DNA of 64,000 nucleotides from NCBI GenBank assembly GCA_963809795.1, contig CAWELN010000008.1, forward strand, positions 307,441-371,440. Direction: 5' to 3'. Position numbers and translations under genes: made by a program. Source of the DNA: DASUAS01 sp963809795. GTDB taxonomy: Bacteria > Actinomycetota > Acidimicrobiia > IMCC26256 > DASPTH01. Below the pieces are notes generated by a model. It did not search any database. It was not told the DNA's origin and worked only from the letters and a program-made list of their open reading frames with translations. Positions 53,888-63,201 of this stretch are shown here, piece by piece (within the stretch, counting starts at the first letter, position 1; each line of letters starts with the position of its first letter).

Positions 53888-55020
53888 CCGAGCCCCAGGT
53901 CGTCGGCGTGCCCCGCGAGCTCAAGGAAGGCGAGCACCGCGTCGCGATCACACCCGACGGGGTGCACGAGCTCACCGTGCACGACGTGCCCGTCCTCATC
54001 GAACGCGACGCGGGCGCGGGCTCCTCCATCTCCGACGACGACTTCCGCGCCGTCGGCGCGGAGATCGTGCCCACGGCCGACGACGTGTGGGGCCGCGCCG
54101 ACCTCGTGTTGAAGGTCAAGGAGCCGCAGGTCGAGGAGCACGACCTCCTCCGCCCGGGCCTGGTGCTGTTCACCTACCTCCACCTGGCCGCGTACCCGGC
54201 GGTGGCCGACGCCCTGCTCGAGAAGAAGGTGACCGGCATCGCGTACGAGACGGTGCAGGCCGAGACGGGCGCGCTGCCGCTGCTGGCGCCGATGAGCGAG
54301 GTCGCGGGCCGGATGGCGCCGCAGGTGGGCTCGCACTTCCTCGAGCGGGAGCACGGCGGCCGGGGGGTGCTGCTCGGCGGCGCGCCCGGGGTCCGGCCCG
54401 CTCGGGTCGTGGTGCTCGGCGCGGGCAACGTCGGCTGGAACGCGGCGTGGATCGCCCAGGGCATGGAGGCGGAGGTGCTGCTGCTCGACCGCAACCTCGA
54501 CCGGCTGCGCTGGGTCGACCAGATCCACCGGGGCCGGATCATGACCCTGGCCAGCAACCGGCTCGCGGTCGAACGGGCGGTGGGCGACGCCGATCTCGTC
54601 ATCGGCGCGGTGCTCGTGCCCGGCGGGCGGGCCCCGGTCGTGGTCACCCGCGCCATGGTGGCGTCCATGCGGAAGGGTTCGGTGATCGTCGACTGCGCGA
54701 TCGACCAGGGCGGCTGCGTCGAGGGCATCCACGAGACGTCCCACGCCGATCCGGTGTACGAGGTCGACGGTGTCCTGCACTACGCCGTCGGCAACATCCC
54801 CGGCGCGGTGCCGCACACGTCGACGTACGCGCTCACCAACGCGACGCTGCCGTACGTCGTCGCGCTCGCCACCCAGGGGGTGGCCGACGCGACCGCGCGC
54901 GATCCGGAGCTGGCCAAGGGCGTCAACACCGCGGGCGGCGCGGTCACGAACCCCGCGGTGGCCGAGGCGCTCGGGCGCGCGTCCACGCCGCTCACCGACG
55001 CGCTGACGCTGACGCGCTGA
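53884..55020 (+). CDS. ald: alanine dehydrogenase
   Basis: Ald interconverts alanine and pyruvate plus ammonia with NAD+. The 378-aa protein shows GVPRELKEGEHRVAITPDGV, VKEPQVEE, the Rossmann motif VVVLGAGNVGWNAAWIA and the closing YAVGNIPGAVPHTSTYALTNATLPYV. ATG overlaps the previous stop (ATGA). The convergent neighbour ends 7 bp away. Confidence 0.95.
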   Translation: MTEPQVVGVPRELKEGEHRVAITPDGVHELTVHDVPVLIERDAGAGSSISDDDFRAVGAEIVPTADDVWGRADLVLKVKEPQVEEHDLLRPGLVLFTYLHLAAYPAVADALLEKKVTGIAYETVQAETGALPLLAPMSEVAGRMAPQVGSHFLEREHGGRGVLLGGAPGVRPARVVVLGAGNVGWNAAWIAQGMEAEVLLLDRNLDRLRWVDQIHRGRIMTLASNRLAVERAVGDADLVIGAVLVPGGRAPVVVTRAMVASMRKGSVIVDCAIDQGGCVEGIHETSHADPVYEVDGVLHYAVGNIPGAVPHTSTYALTNATLPYVVALATQGVADATARDPELAKGVNTAGGAVTNPAVAEALGRASTPLTDALTLTR

Positions 55021-55027
55021 CCGTCGG

Positions 55028-55600
55028 TTACGGCGCGCGGCCGGCGAGGCCGGCCAGACGGTCGGCGACCGGCGCGTCGTCGGGCACCGCGACCGGCTGC
55101 CCGAACATCCCCGCGTTCCGCAGGTCGTCCGAGAGCATGCCCTGCGCCACCTGGTAGGCGATGCCGGCGACCTCGGGGTCGAGGTCGGTGCTCTGGCCGG
55201 TGGCCTTGGCGAGATCCCAGGCGTGCGTGGTGACGTCGAAGATCGCGATGTTCAACGCCACCCCGGCCGGCATCTCGCCGAACGGCAGCTTCACCACGCG
55301 CTCCATCGCCCCGGGGATCGTGAACGACTCGTTGGCGGCGTCGGCCGCGCGGTGGAACGCGCCCTTGTAGTCGTCCCCGAGGTTGTCGCCGGTCATGAGC
55401 TCACCGAGCTTCTCGTCCGGCACCGAGCCGTCGCGCACGCACAGTGCGAACATCTCGGCGCCGCCGGTGATGTGGTTGAGCACGTCACGCACCGTCCACT
55501 CGGTGCACGGTGACGGGTTGTCGAGCTGGTCGGGCTCGATGCGGTCGACCACCTGCCCCGTCAGCGCAATGACCCTGCTCATCGTCGCGGCCTCGTCCAT
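55028..55600 (-). CDS. mycothiol-dependent maleylpyruvate isomerase-like (TIGR03086) protein
   Basis: The 190-aa DinB/MDMPI-type protein shows NPSPCTEWTVRDVLNHITGGAEMF and THAWDLAKATGQ, with the metal-site His residues of the family. AGGAGG lies 5 bases before the ATG. Substrate unknown; mycothiol use is plausible because mshA is present. Confidence 0.8.
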   Translation of the reverse strand: MDEAATMSRVIALTGQVVDRIEPDQLDNPSPCTEWTVRDVLNHITGGAEMFALCVRDGSVPDEKLGELMTGDNLGDDYKGAFHRAADAANESFTIPGAMERVVKLPFGEMPAGVALNIAIFDVTTHAWDLAKATGQSTDLDPEVAGIAYQVAQGMLSDDLRNAGMFGQPVAVPDDAPVADRLAGLAGRAP

Positions 55601-55638
55601 GTTCCCCTCCTGCGGTCGTCACAGCCCTTGCCGGTAGG

Positions 55639-56616
55639 TCATTCGTCGACGGCCGCCATCTGGATCAGTTCGTCGACGCGGAGGCTGCCGGGCCGCAGCC
55701 CTTCCCGTGCCGCCCGGGCCGCGGTCTGCTGCAGCAGCAGGTTGACGGGGGTCGGCACGCCGTGGATCCGGCCGAGCAGGACGATCTCGCCGTTGAGGTA
55801 GTCGGCCTCGATGGAGCCCGTGCTCCGGGCCAGGCTCTGCCACGACGAGGAGCCCGGGCGCGATCGCGCTGCGCTCCCGCCCCACTGGAAAAGGTCGCCG
55901 CGCCGGGCGGCGTCCTCCTCGGGGGTGACCGCGTCGATGCCCGCGGCCGCCAGGCACTCGGCGCCCTCCTCCCGCGCCCGCCGTTGCAACGGCCGCGCCT
56001 CGGGGTCGGGACCGCACAGCGCATCGACCGCGTTGCCGAGGTTGTTGAGGAGCTTGCCGTACTTCCACCGCATGATGTCGGGCCGCGCCACCGACTCGAA
56101 GGTCGACGCGGCGAACGCCGCCGCGATGGAGTCGGACCTCTCGTCGACCCCGTGCGGGAACCGGCCGACGTCCAGGATGCCGGTGATCGGCGCCGCGTGC
56201 GCCTCGACCACGCCGGGTTCGAGGTGCAGCGCGGGGCACACGACGCACACGCCGTAGACCGCCTCGAAGAGTCGCAGCGCCGCCGGCTCGTTGGCGACGC
56301 CGTTCTGCACCGCCACCACCGCGATGCTCTCGGGTGCGGTGGCGGCGAGCGCGCTGAGCGCCTTGCCGGTGTGCTGGCTCTTCATCGCGAGGAGCACGAC
56401 GTCGTCGTCGCGGAAGTCGATGCCCGCCGGGTGCGACACGACCGGGATGGAGAGCGTCACCGTCTCCTCATCCGGCGTCGTCAACCGCAGGCCGCCGTCG
56501 CGGATCGCGTCGTGGTGGTCGCCCCGCGCGATCAGCAGCACGTCGTGCCCGTGTTGCGCCAGCCGGCCACCCACCACCCCGCCGATGGCGCCGGCGCCGT
56601 AGACCACGAATCGCAT
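55639..56616 (-). CDS. 2-dehydropantoate 2-reductase family protein
   Basis: The 325-aa protein has the Rossmann start MRFVVYGAGAIGGVVGGRLAQHGHDV, VLLAMKSQHT, the NGV motif and the catalytic Lys in MRWKYGKLLNNLGNAV, as in PanE/ApbA. Many actinobacterial paralogues are not pantothenate enzymes, so panE is not certain. Confidence 0.8.
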   Translation of the reverse strand: MRFVVYGAGAIGGVVGGRLAQHGHDVLLIARGDHHDAIRDGGLRLTTPDEETVTLSIPVVSHPAGIDFRDDDVVLLAMKSQHTGKALSALAATAPESIAVVAVQNGVANEPAALRLFEAVYGVCVVCPALHLEPGVVEAHAAPITGILDVGRFPHGVDERSDSIAAAFAASTFESVARPDIMRWKYGKLLNNLGNAVDALCGPDPEARPLQRRAREEGAECLAAAGIDAVTPEEDAARRGDLFQWGGSAARSRPGSSSWQSLARSTGSIEADYLNGEIVLLGRIHGVPTPVNLLLQQTAARAAREGLRPGSLRVDELIQMAAVDE

Positions 56617-56734
56617 GTCGCGCAGCCTCGCACACCGGGCAGGCTCGGGTGGGAGGTGATGCAGGGAGTGGTGCCCTTCCGTTCGCTCGGGTCGTCGACG
56701 GTTCCCCGGCCCACGGTGAGAAGCGCGCCGGAGC

Positions 56735-58085
56735 TCAGCCGGTCGGGAGCACGAGGCGGGCGACGGTGCCGCCGCCGTCACGCTCCTCGAGCGCGACCGT
56801 GCCACCGTGGAGCATCGCGATCTGCGCGACGATCGACAAGCCGAGACCGGACCCCGGCAACGTGCGGGCGCCGGTCGCCCGGTAGAAGCGGTCGAACACC
56901 CGCGCGCGGTCCTCGGCGTGCGATGCCGGGGCCGCGGTCGGCGACCTCCAGCGTCGTGTCGCGCACGGTCACCGTCACCGGCGCACCGTCGGGGCTGAAC
57001 TTCAGCGCGTTGTCGACCAGATTCGAGATCGCGCGGTCGAGCATCGCCCGCCGGCCCTCGACGACACCGGCACCGTCGGCGTCGACCACGATCTCGTGGC
57101 CGGTCCGGCGCCGGAACCGCGCCGCGACGTCGTCGGCCACCTCGGCCAGCGGTACCGGCTCGACCGGTTCCTGGCTCCGGACGTCGGTGGCCAGCTCGAC
57201 CATCTCGCTCACCAGGTTGGTGAGCTCGTCGAGCTCGAGCCGGGTCTCGGCGATGAGCTGCGCGCGCTGCTCGGCGTCGAGCGTCGTGGCGTGGCCGAGG
57301 AAGTCGATGTTGGTGCGGACCGCGGTGAGCGGCGTGCGCAGCTCGTGACTGGCGTCGACCACGAGGCGCTGTTGCTGCTCACGCGAGGTGTCGAGCGCGA
57401 TGAGCATCGTGTTGAAGCTGGCGGCGAGGCGGCCCACCTCGTCGTCGCCCCGCACCGGGATCGGCGTGCCCAGGTCCTGGGTGGCGGCGATGTGCTCGGC
57501 GGTCTCGGTGAGGCGCTCGATGGGCCGGGTGGCGCGCCGCATCACCAGCCAGGCCGCCAGCGCGGCCAGCGCGATCCCGGTCAGGGCGATCAGCACCAGT
57601 CGCGTGCGCAGCACGTCGAGGACGTCGTGGGTCTCCGACACCGGCCGGGCGATCTCCACCGCGCCGCCGTCGCGCAGCGGGGCGGTGATCATGCGGTAGT
57701 CCTTCCCGCCGACGGTGACGTCGCGGATGCTGGATGACGATCGACCGGATGCGATGGCGCGGTCCTGCGCGTCGATTGGCAGCGACGGTTGGCCCGGCAA
57801 CGTGTTCGTGACCTTGCCGTTGCCGTCGATGGTCTGCTGCACGGCGTCGAACTCGAAGGAGGGACCGTGGCGATCGTCGGCATCGTGTTGTGGCGCGCCG
57901 CCGAAGTCACCGCCGAGGGCCCCTGGTTGCAGGTCGACGATGCTCGCGGCCCGGTCGCGCAGGAACTTGTCGGTCTCGCTCCGCAACGCGTTGCGCGCGC
58001 TCACCTCCGCCGCCCACGCGCCGCCGACCACCGCCACCGCCACGATCACCGCCACGACGACGGTGAGCCGGGTACGCAGGCTCAC
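56735..58085 (-). CDS. sensor histidine kinase, frameshifted near the 3' end
   Basis: GTG 58085 overlaps the response-regulator stop. The protein has two membrane helices flanking an extracellular domain of about 130 residues, a HAMP segment (RRATRPIERLTETAEHI), the phospho-acceptor HELRTPLTAVRTN and the N box NLVDNALKFSPDG. Just after DRGPGIA an extra base near 56921 shifts the frame; the G boxes (ATGARTLPGSGLGLSIVAQI) and end (TVARLVLPTG) follow in the other frame to 56735. Restored length is 449 aa. It resembles MprB. Confidence 0.85.
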
Positions 58086-58792
58086 GACGGTCGGGCCGTG
58101 TACCCGACTCCTCGCACGGTGTGGATCAGTCGCGACTCGCCCGCCTCTTCGGTCTTGCGACGCAGGTAGCTGATGTAGACGTCGAGCGACTTCGACGACG
58201 TCTCGAAGTCGTAGCCCCAGATGCGCTCGTAGATCTGCTCCCGGGTGAGCACGATGCCGGCGTTGTAGAGGAGCAGCTCCAGCAGGTCGAACTCGGTCTT
58301 GGTGAGCTCGAGCGATCGGTCGCCGCGGCGGACCTGACGGCGTGCGGGATCGAGCGAGAGATCGCCCACCCGCAGCACCTCGTCGTTGCCCGACATGCTC
58401 GTGCGGCGCAGGAGCGCACGAAGGCGCGCCAGCAGCTCGTCGAGCGCGAACGGCTTCACGAGGTAGTCGTCGGCGCCGGCGTCGAGCCCGGCCACCCGGT
58501 CGCTCACCTCGTGGCGGGCGGTGAGCATGAGCACGGGCGTGCGATCGCCCCGCTCCCGCAGGCGCCGGCACGCGGTGAGGCCGTCGACGTGCGGCATCAG
58601 CACGTCGAGCACGATCACGTCGGGCTGCGACTCCAGCACCGCCATGAGCGCCTCGGCGCCGTCGCCGGCGCTGACGACGTCGTAGCCCTCGAAGGTGAGG
58701 GCCCGCACGAGGGAGTCGCGCACGCTCTTGTCGTCCTCGGCCACGAGCACCCGGCCCGCGGGGCCGTGCTTCCCGCTGGGGCTGAACGACAT
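58082..58792 (-). CDS. OmpR-family response regulator
   Basis: The 236-aa regulator has a receiver domain (VLVAEDDKS, phospho-Asp in VIVLDVLMPHVDG, Lys in YLVKPF) and a winged-helix output (LTKTEFDLLELLLYNAGIVLTREQIYERIWGYDFETSSKSLDVYISYLRRK). It resembles MprA. ATG 58792 with GGAG 7 bases upstream is preferred over an in-frame upstream start. Partner kinase follows by GTGA. Confidence 0.92.
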   Translation of the reverse strand: MSFSPSGKHGPAGRVLVAEDDKSVRDSLVRALTFEGYDVVSAGDGAEALMAVLESQPDVIVLDVLMPHVDGLTACRRLRERGDRTPVLMLTARHEVSDRVAGLDAGADDYLVKPFALDELLARLRALLRRTSMSGNDEVLRVGDLSLDPARRQVRRGDRSLELTKTEFDLLELLLYNAGIVLTREQIYERIWGYDFETSSKSLDVYISYLRRKTEEAGESRLIHTVRGVGYTARPS

Positions 58793-58905
58793 GTCGTTGC
58801 TCCACCCTCGGTCGACGGGTCGGATCGCGGGAAGCTCGTGCACGCACCGGTTGTACGGGCGGCCGGTAAGAGGGAGGTTAGAGGCGGGTCGCGCGAAGCG
58901 TGAGA

Positions 58906-58943
58906 ACTCCGGGGCGTGTGCGCCGTTGCACACACCCCGGAGT
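58906..58943 (-). terminator. strong hairpin after the metallopeptidase
   Basis: ACTCCGGGG-C-GTGTGC pairs with GCACAC-A-CCCCGGAGT around GCCGTT, a 15-bp stem with one mismatch, 24 bp after the stop at 58967. No T run follows, which is common for actinobacterial terminators. Confidence 0.7.
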
Positions 58944-58966
58944 CGCGAGCGAGCTGGGGAGAGGTG

Positions 58967-60262
58967 TCAGCTCGACTGCACGCACTGGGACGGCCCGTTC
59001 CGGAATCCGTCCCGGAACGCGGCCACCCGGTCGAACGCGGTGCCCCGGTCGGCGTTGCCCTGGCCGGCCGACACCAGCACGGTGACCGCTTCGTCGAGGT
59101 CGCCGGGCGACAGCGACGACGCGCTGGCGGCGGCCCAGGCGCCGGCCAGGCACTCGGCGCCGCGGCGGGCGGTGTCGGTGCCGAGTTGCACGCCCAGCTG
59201 GTGCTCGACCGACGACGACCACGCGGTCGCCAGGAGCAGTCCGCCGGCGAAGTCGCCGATCGAGTCGTGCACGTTCTGCAGCGCCGCCGCGTCGTAGTGC
59301 ACGGTGTTGGTCGACGGGTCGTAGACGACGCCGTCGGTGAGCACGCCACCGTCGGTGCCGTTCCCGGCGTCGACGCCCCCGGCGGTCACGGTCGGGGCGG
59401 TGACCTTCGACGACTGCGAGCCCCAGTACTGGTCGAGGCTCTGGGTGACCGTGGCGGTCATCTCGTCGAGGGGCAGGTTGCCCCCGGTCGCCTGGTCCTG
59501 GGAGCTGGTGTAGCCGGTCTCGGTGATCGAGGGCGGGTTGTTCTGATAGTCGGCGCACGCCTGCGCGCCGCCCTCGTACCCGTCCTGGAACACGCTGACC
59601 CGGTCGAAGCCGTTGCCGTGCGCGCCGTCCTGCGAGCCGTCGATGCCCGACGGGTCGCTCAGTGTGAGCAATCCGGCGAGCGCGGTGTCGAGGTCGCTGC
59701 GCGCGAGGTGGACGTTCGAGTCGTTGCTGTCGGCGACGTGCTGCGCCCACGCACCGGCGAAGCAATCGGCCTGCTGCTCGTAGTAGACGGTCGACGGCGG
59801 GTTGTACCCGACCCGCGCCTGCACCGCGTGGCCGAGCTCGTGAGCGAAGACGAGGCCCACCGCGAACTCACCGAAGTTGTCGCGCAGCTTGGGCAGGAGG
59901 CCCTGCTCGTCGTAGGCGACGAAGTCGCCGTTGCTGCAGTAGAAGGCGTTGCCCGCGACCTGCTCGTACGGCGCCTTCGTCTGGCCCCCGTCCTCGCAGT
60001 TCGGCGGCGGGTTGTCCTGCGAGTACGGGTAGACGCGGTCGGTCGGGATCGCTTCGTATTGCTGCCCGTAGACGGTCGGCATCGTCGAGGTCCAGAAGGC
60101 CTGGATGTCGGCGATGGTCGAGTCGATCGAGGCGTCGTACTTCGACGACACCTGGGCGCCGGCATCGCCGGCCGCGACCCCGGCGATGACGCCGAAGGCC
60201 AGAACCGTCGCCATGGCGACGCCGACGAGCCTGTTCCTGAAGGTGTTCGGGTTCCTGTCCAT
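58967..60262 (-). CDS. exported neutral zinc metallopeptidase with degenerate second domain
   Basis: The 431-aa protein has a signal/anchor (VGVAMATVLAFGVIAGVAAG) and a YpfJ-like peptidase domain with HELGH at 141-145 and a third ligand in EQQADCFAG. Residues 320-430 repeat the same layout (GDFAGGLLLATAW, GAECLAGAWAA, GTAFDRVAAFRDGF) but without HExxH, so it is a duplicated, inactive copy. ATG 60262 is taken as start. Confidence 0.8.
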   Translation of the reverse strand: MDRNPNTFRNRLVGVAMATVLAFGVIAGVAAGDAGAQVSSKYDASIDSTIADIQAFWTSTMPTVYGQQYEAIPTDRVYPYSQDNPPPNCEDGGQTKAPYEQVAGNAFYCSNGDFVAYDEQGLLPKLRDNFGEFAVGLVFAHELGHAVQARVGYNPPSTVYYEQQADCFAGAWAQHVADSNDSNVHLARSDLDTALAGLLTLSDPSGIDGSQDGAHGNGFDRVSVFQDGYEGGAQACADYQNNPPSITETGYTSSQDQATGGNLPLDEMTATVTQSLDQYWGSQSSKVTAPTVTAGGVDAGNGTDGGVLTDGVVYDPSTNTVHYDAAALQNVHDSIGDFAGGLLLATAWSSSVEHQLGVQLGTDTARRGAECLAGAWAAASASSLSPGDLDEAVTVLVSAGQGNADRGTAFDRVAAFRDGFRNGPSQCVQSS

Positions 60263-60378
60263 CGGTCGTTGAACGACGGACGCGCGGCGCCGGTTCTCCG
60301 CCGCTCTCAGCGACTGCTCAGCAACCTCGGTGGTGGGAGCTCAGGAGATCAGGAGATCAGGCGCCGGCCTCCCGGGCC

Positions 60379-60705
60379 CTACGCCTCGTCCTCGGCGCCG
60401 TCGCGGGCGTCGTCCTCGGCGTAGGTGAGGATCTCGCAGCGGACCACCTGCCACGCCGGGAGCCCCGCCTCCACCGCGGCGTCGTGGAACACGTCGAGCG
60501 CCTCCTCGAGGACCTGGACCGGGTTCACACTCTCGGTGTCGTACGAGAAGCGAGCACCGAAGCGGTCGTGCGCCTCGCTCCCGGCGACCGCGCCCCCGTG
60601 GGGCTCGAGCGCCTGTTCGAACTCGACCAGACGGTCGTCGTAGTGCTCGTCGGCGAGCGCGGGGTCGCCCGCGGCATCGATGTCGATCGTCCAGCCCTGA
60701 TCCAT
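60379..60705 (-). CDS. 108-aa acidic hypothetical protein
   Basis: An acidic, soluble alpha/beta protein (GWTIDIDAAGDPALADEHYDDRLVEFEQAL...ARFSYDTESV). No family recognised. Length and codon use look normal for the genome. Confidence 0.6.
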   Translation of the reverse strand: MDQGWTIDIDAAGDPALADEHYDDRLVEFEQALEPHGGAVAGSEAHDRFGARFSYDTESVNPVQVLEEALDVFHDAAVEAGLPAWQVVRCEILTYAEDDARDGAEDEA

Positions 60706-60927
60706 GGCCGGGCAGCGTAGGCCGGTCGCGCGCCCGCGATCAGACCCACGCGACGCCCGCCGCGAGCCGCCGCCATGGGTGGCCCGACCGAGCCGACGCC
60801 GACAAGAAATTCGTCCCGCGCCGAAATGCCGGCGGCGGTGCCCGTGTTGGCACCCCTACGGACCGATGGCGCTGCGGATCGAGACCACGGACCGCACCCG
60901 GACGCCGAGTCAGCCTCGGAGGTCTCG

Positions 60928-61227
60928 ATGGACGAATACCTGAGGGTTGAGGTGCATCGGGGGGACGGGCTGACCGCCGTCAACGCCGCCGGTGAGATCG
61001 ATCTGGCGACCGCACCCGAGTTCCGGGCGGCACTCGAGCGGAGCACCGGGCGGGTCGTGGTGCACCTCGACGAGGTCACCTACCTCGACTCGAGCGGCAT
61101 CGCGGTGCTGGTGGCGCAGCAGCACCGACTCGCGTCCGACGACGGGGAGCTCGTGCTGCGACGACCCAGCCCCTTCGTGCGCAAGACCTTGGAGCTCACC
61201 GGTCTCGGGGACTGGATCGACGGCTGA
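60928..61227 (+). CDS. STAS-domain anti-anti-sigma factor
   Basis: The 99-aa protein has the phospho-Ser motif TYLDSSGIAVLV of SpoIIAA/RsbV proteins, which release sigma factors by binding anti-sigma kinases. GGAGG lies 5 bases before ATG 60928. Two HATPase genes follow on the other strand and are likely partners. Confidence 0.85.
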   Translation: MDEYLRVEVHRGDGLTAVNAAGEIDLATAPEFRAALERSTGRVVVHLDEVTYLDSSGIAVLVAQQHRLASDDGELVLRRPSPFVRKTLELTGLGDWIDG

Positions 61228-61241
61228 CCGGTCCGGTGCGG

Positions 61242-61640
61242 TCAGCGGCCGCGTGCCTCGGCCGCCTCGCTCGGGAGCTCGAGCTCGAACCAGACCGTCT
61301 TCCCCACCGCGGTGCGCCGGCTGCCCCAGTCGTTCGCCATCGCGTCGACGAGAAAGACCCCGCGGCCGTGCTCCGACGGCGGGCGCACGTGCCGGACCGC
61401 GGGCGGCTCCGGACTGCGGTCGTCGACCTCGATGCGCAGCGCCGACGTCGCGCGTGAGACGCGCAGCGTCATGGGCCCGCCGACGTGACGAACCACGTTC
61501 GTCACCAGCTCGCTGGTGAGCAGGGCGGCGACATCGAGCAAAGCCTCGAGCTGCCACTGCCCGAGCGTCTTCCGCACCGCCGCGCGTGCCAATCGGGGTG
61601 CACCGGGGGCGGCAGGCAGATCCAGTTCGACCGTGTCCAA
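61242..61640 (-). CDS. HATPase anti-sigma/regulatory protein 1 (RsbW-like)
   Basis: The 132-aa GHKL ATPase domain has LLTSELVTNVVRHV (N box) and EHGRGVFLVDAMANDWG (G box). It probably phosphorylates or binds an STAS protein. TTG 61640 is the apparent start, without a strong ribosome site. Confidence 0.8.
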   Translation of the reverse strand: MDTVELDLPAAPGAPRLARAAVRKTLGQWQLEALLDVAALLTSELVTNVVRHVGGPMTLRVSRATSALRIEVDDRSPEPPAVRHVRPPSEHGRGVFLVDAMANDWGSRRTAVGKTVWFELELPSEAAEARGR

Positions 61641-61811
61641 GAGGGACCCCCGGCGTCAGTGCGGACCCATCGTCAGGCTGCCCCGTGCGGCCCGGCTGGA
61701 AACTGGCGCGGGTGGAGGTCGGCCTGGGGACGCCATCTGTGCACCCGCAGCTTCGCACGCCCGGGCCGCCCGAAGGCCGACCCCGATCTCGCGGTCCCGT
61801 CGGAGACCGGT

Positions 61812-62198
61812 TCACTCCGTGACGGTGACGTCCACCCAGACCGTGGTGTCGCGGTCGGATCGGTCGACGCCCCACGCGGTCGCCATGAACTCCACGAACC
61901 GCAGGCCGCGGCCGGCGCCGGCGGTCACGTCGACGAGGCGCGGCAGCGGACCGTCGACGCCTCGGTCGACGACTTCGCACCGGTACCCCGACGGGGTCGG
62001 CTCGAGCACGACGACGATCGGGGTCCCGGCGTGCACGACCGCGTTGGTGACGAGCTCGTCGATCATCAGGACCGCGTCGTTGACGGCCTGGTCGGACAGC
62101 GCCGAGCCGTCGAGCGTCTCGCGCACCCAGCGGCGCGCGTGCGCGGGCGCGTCGGAACTCGGCAGCATCCGCAGCTCCGCCCGTTGTCGAGTCGCCAT
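61812..62198 (-). CDS. HATPase anti-sigma/regulatory protein 2 (RsbW-like)
   Basis: A 128-aa GHKL ATPase domain with MIDELVTNAVVHAGTPIVV and GAGRGLRFVEFMATAWGVD. It is a paralogue of the neighbouring HATPase gene and may serve another sigma factor. Confidence 0.8.
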   Translation of the reverse strand: MATRQRAELRMLPSSDAPAHARRWVRETLDGSALSDQAVNDAVLMIDELVTNAVVHAGTPIVVVLEPTPSGYRCEVVDRGVDGPLPRLVDVTAGAGRGLRFVEFMATAWGVDRSDRDTTVWVDVTVTE

Positions 62199-62269
62199 GC
62201 CGACCGTTTCCTTTCGTCGGTCGGGCTGGGACCTTGCCCGCGCCCATCATGCCGCACGGGCGACGGGCG

Positions 62270-62386
62270 CTACGACGACTCGCGGGCGCGCCGGCGTTCG
62301 AAGGGCGCGGTCGACCGCAGCATCTCGATGTCGCACCGCGTCTGCTCCGACTCGGCCCGGAGCACCGCGGCGCGGCGGCGGAGCAC
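62270..62386 (-). CDS. short coiled-coil ORF after the methyltransferase (doubtful)
   Basis: From GTG 62386 the frame reads MLRRRAAVLRAESEQ and ends FERRRARESS, a basic/acidic helix. The same frame is open back to the methyltransferase TGA at 62453, so it could be a read-through remnant, a small protein or chance. Confidence 0.3.
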   Translation of the reverse strand: MLRRRAAVLRAESEQTRCDIEMLRSTAPFERRRARESS

Positions 62387-62452
62387 GTCGGATTCGCGAC
62401 GGGCGGCTCGTTCCCGACGGGCGGCCGCCGAACCTACGGGTGACAGCTCGGC

Positions 62453-63076
62453 TCAGGGTCGCGCCCGTGGCCGCTTCTCGATGAGCACCAACCACTGGTA
62501 GATGTGCACCGCCGCCACCGAGTCCGCCGGATCGTTGGGTGCGTCACCCAGACGCTTCACCATCTCCATCGACGTGCCCGGAGTTCCCGGCCCTCCGCCG
62601 CCGAATTCCTCCAGGTACGACGTCTGGGTGTCTTCGATCGCGTAGCTGCCTCCGGGCGCGAGGAGGGGCCAGAGGATCCCGAACGTGGCGACGACGTGCG
62701 CGTTCATGTGCGAACCGTCGTCGATGACGAGGTCGAACGGGCCGTACTCGCGATCGAGGTCGTACAGGAACCGGGGGTCCGTCTGATCGCCGGCGGCGGT
62801 GGTGATTCGCGGTTCTCGGAAGTCGCGCGGCTGGAGATCGACGCCGACGACCTGGGCGCGCCGGAAGTAGGTCCGCCACATCCTCAACGACGCGCCACCT
62901 GACCTGAGGCCGCCGTTGTAACCGCCGATCCCGATCTCGAGGATGCGCAGCGGCTCGCGCCGTCGGTGGCGGAGGTGGTGCTCGTAGACGTGCGTGAACG
63001 CCTGCTTCTTACTCGCCTTGTTGGTGCCGTACCACCGACCGAGGCGCGTGAGGTTGCGGCCGAACAGCGGCGCCAC
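62453..63076 (-). CDS. class I SAM methyltransferase (macrocin/mycinamicin O-methyltransferase-like)
   Basis: The 207-aa protein shows GRWYGTNKASKKQAFTHVYEHHL, the SAM motif ILEIGIGGYNGG, VVGVDLQPRDF and FDLVIDDGSHMNAHVVATF. The family methylates sugars of natural products or glycolipids. Sequence upstream of GTG 63076 stays open with helical character (REARLG-type), so the true start may lie closer to the attachment-like site. Confidence 0.75.
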   Translation of the reverse strand: MAPLFGRNLTRLGRWYGTNKASKKQAFTHVYEHHLRHRRREPLRILEIGIGGYNGGLRSGGASLRMWRTYFRRAQVVGVDLQPRDFREPRITTAAGDQTDPRFLYDLDREYGPFDLVIDDGSHMNAHVVATFGILWPLLAPGGSYAIEDTQTSYLEEFGGGGPGTPGTSMEMVKRLGDAPNDPADSVAAVHIYQWLVLIEKRPRARP

Positions 63077-63176
63077 GATCGTCTTGATCCGTGCGACCTG
63101 CTCGGGACCGAGGCGTTCGCGGATGGCGTCGCGTGTTCCCAGGATCCGGAGCGTAGGGCGCGCCCGGAGCCGAGCC

Positions 63177-63201
63177 GGTGGGCCGCCAGGGACTCGAACC
63201 C
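63177..63201 (-). repeat. tRNA 3'-end fragment, candidate attachment site
   Basis: Read on the minus strand the 25 bp are GGGTTCGAGTCCCTGGCGGC followed by CCACC, the T-loop, T-stem 3' strand, acceptor strand and discriminator of a tRNA. No 5' half (expected GGGCCGC acceptor strand) lies to the right, and T-stem pairing fails immediately outside the fragment. This is the picture left by integration into a tRNA gene. Confidence 0.6.

Noticed and set aside
58785..58798. 14-bp palindrome AACGACATGTCGTT over the response regulator start
   Set aside because: A perfect 14-mer palindrome is expected a few times by chance in 64 kb and nothing else supports an operator.
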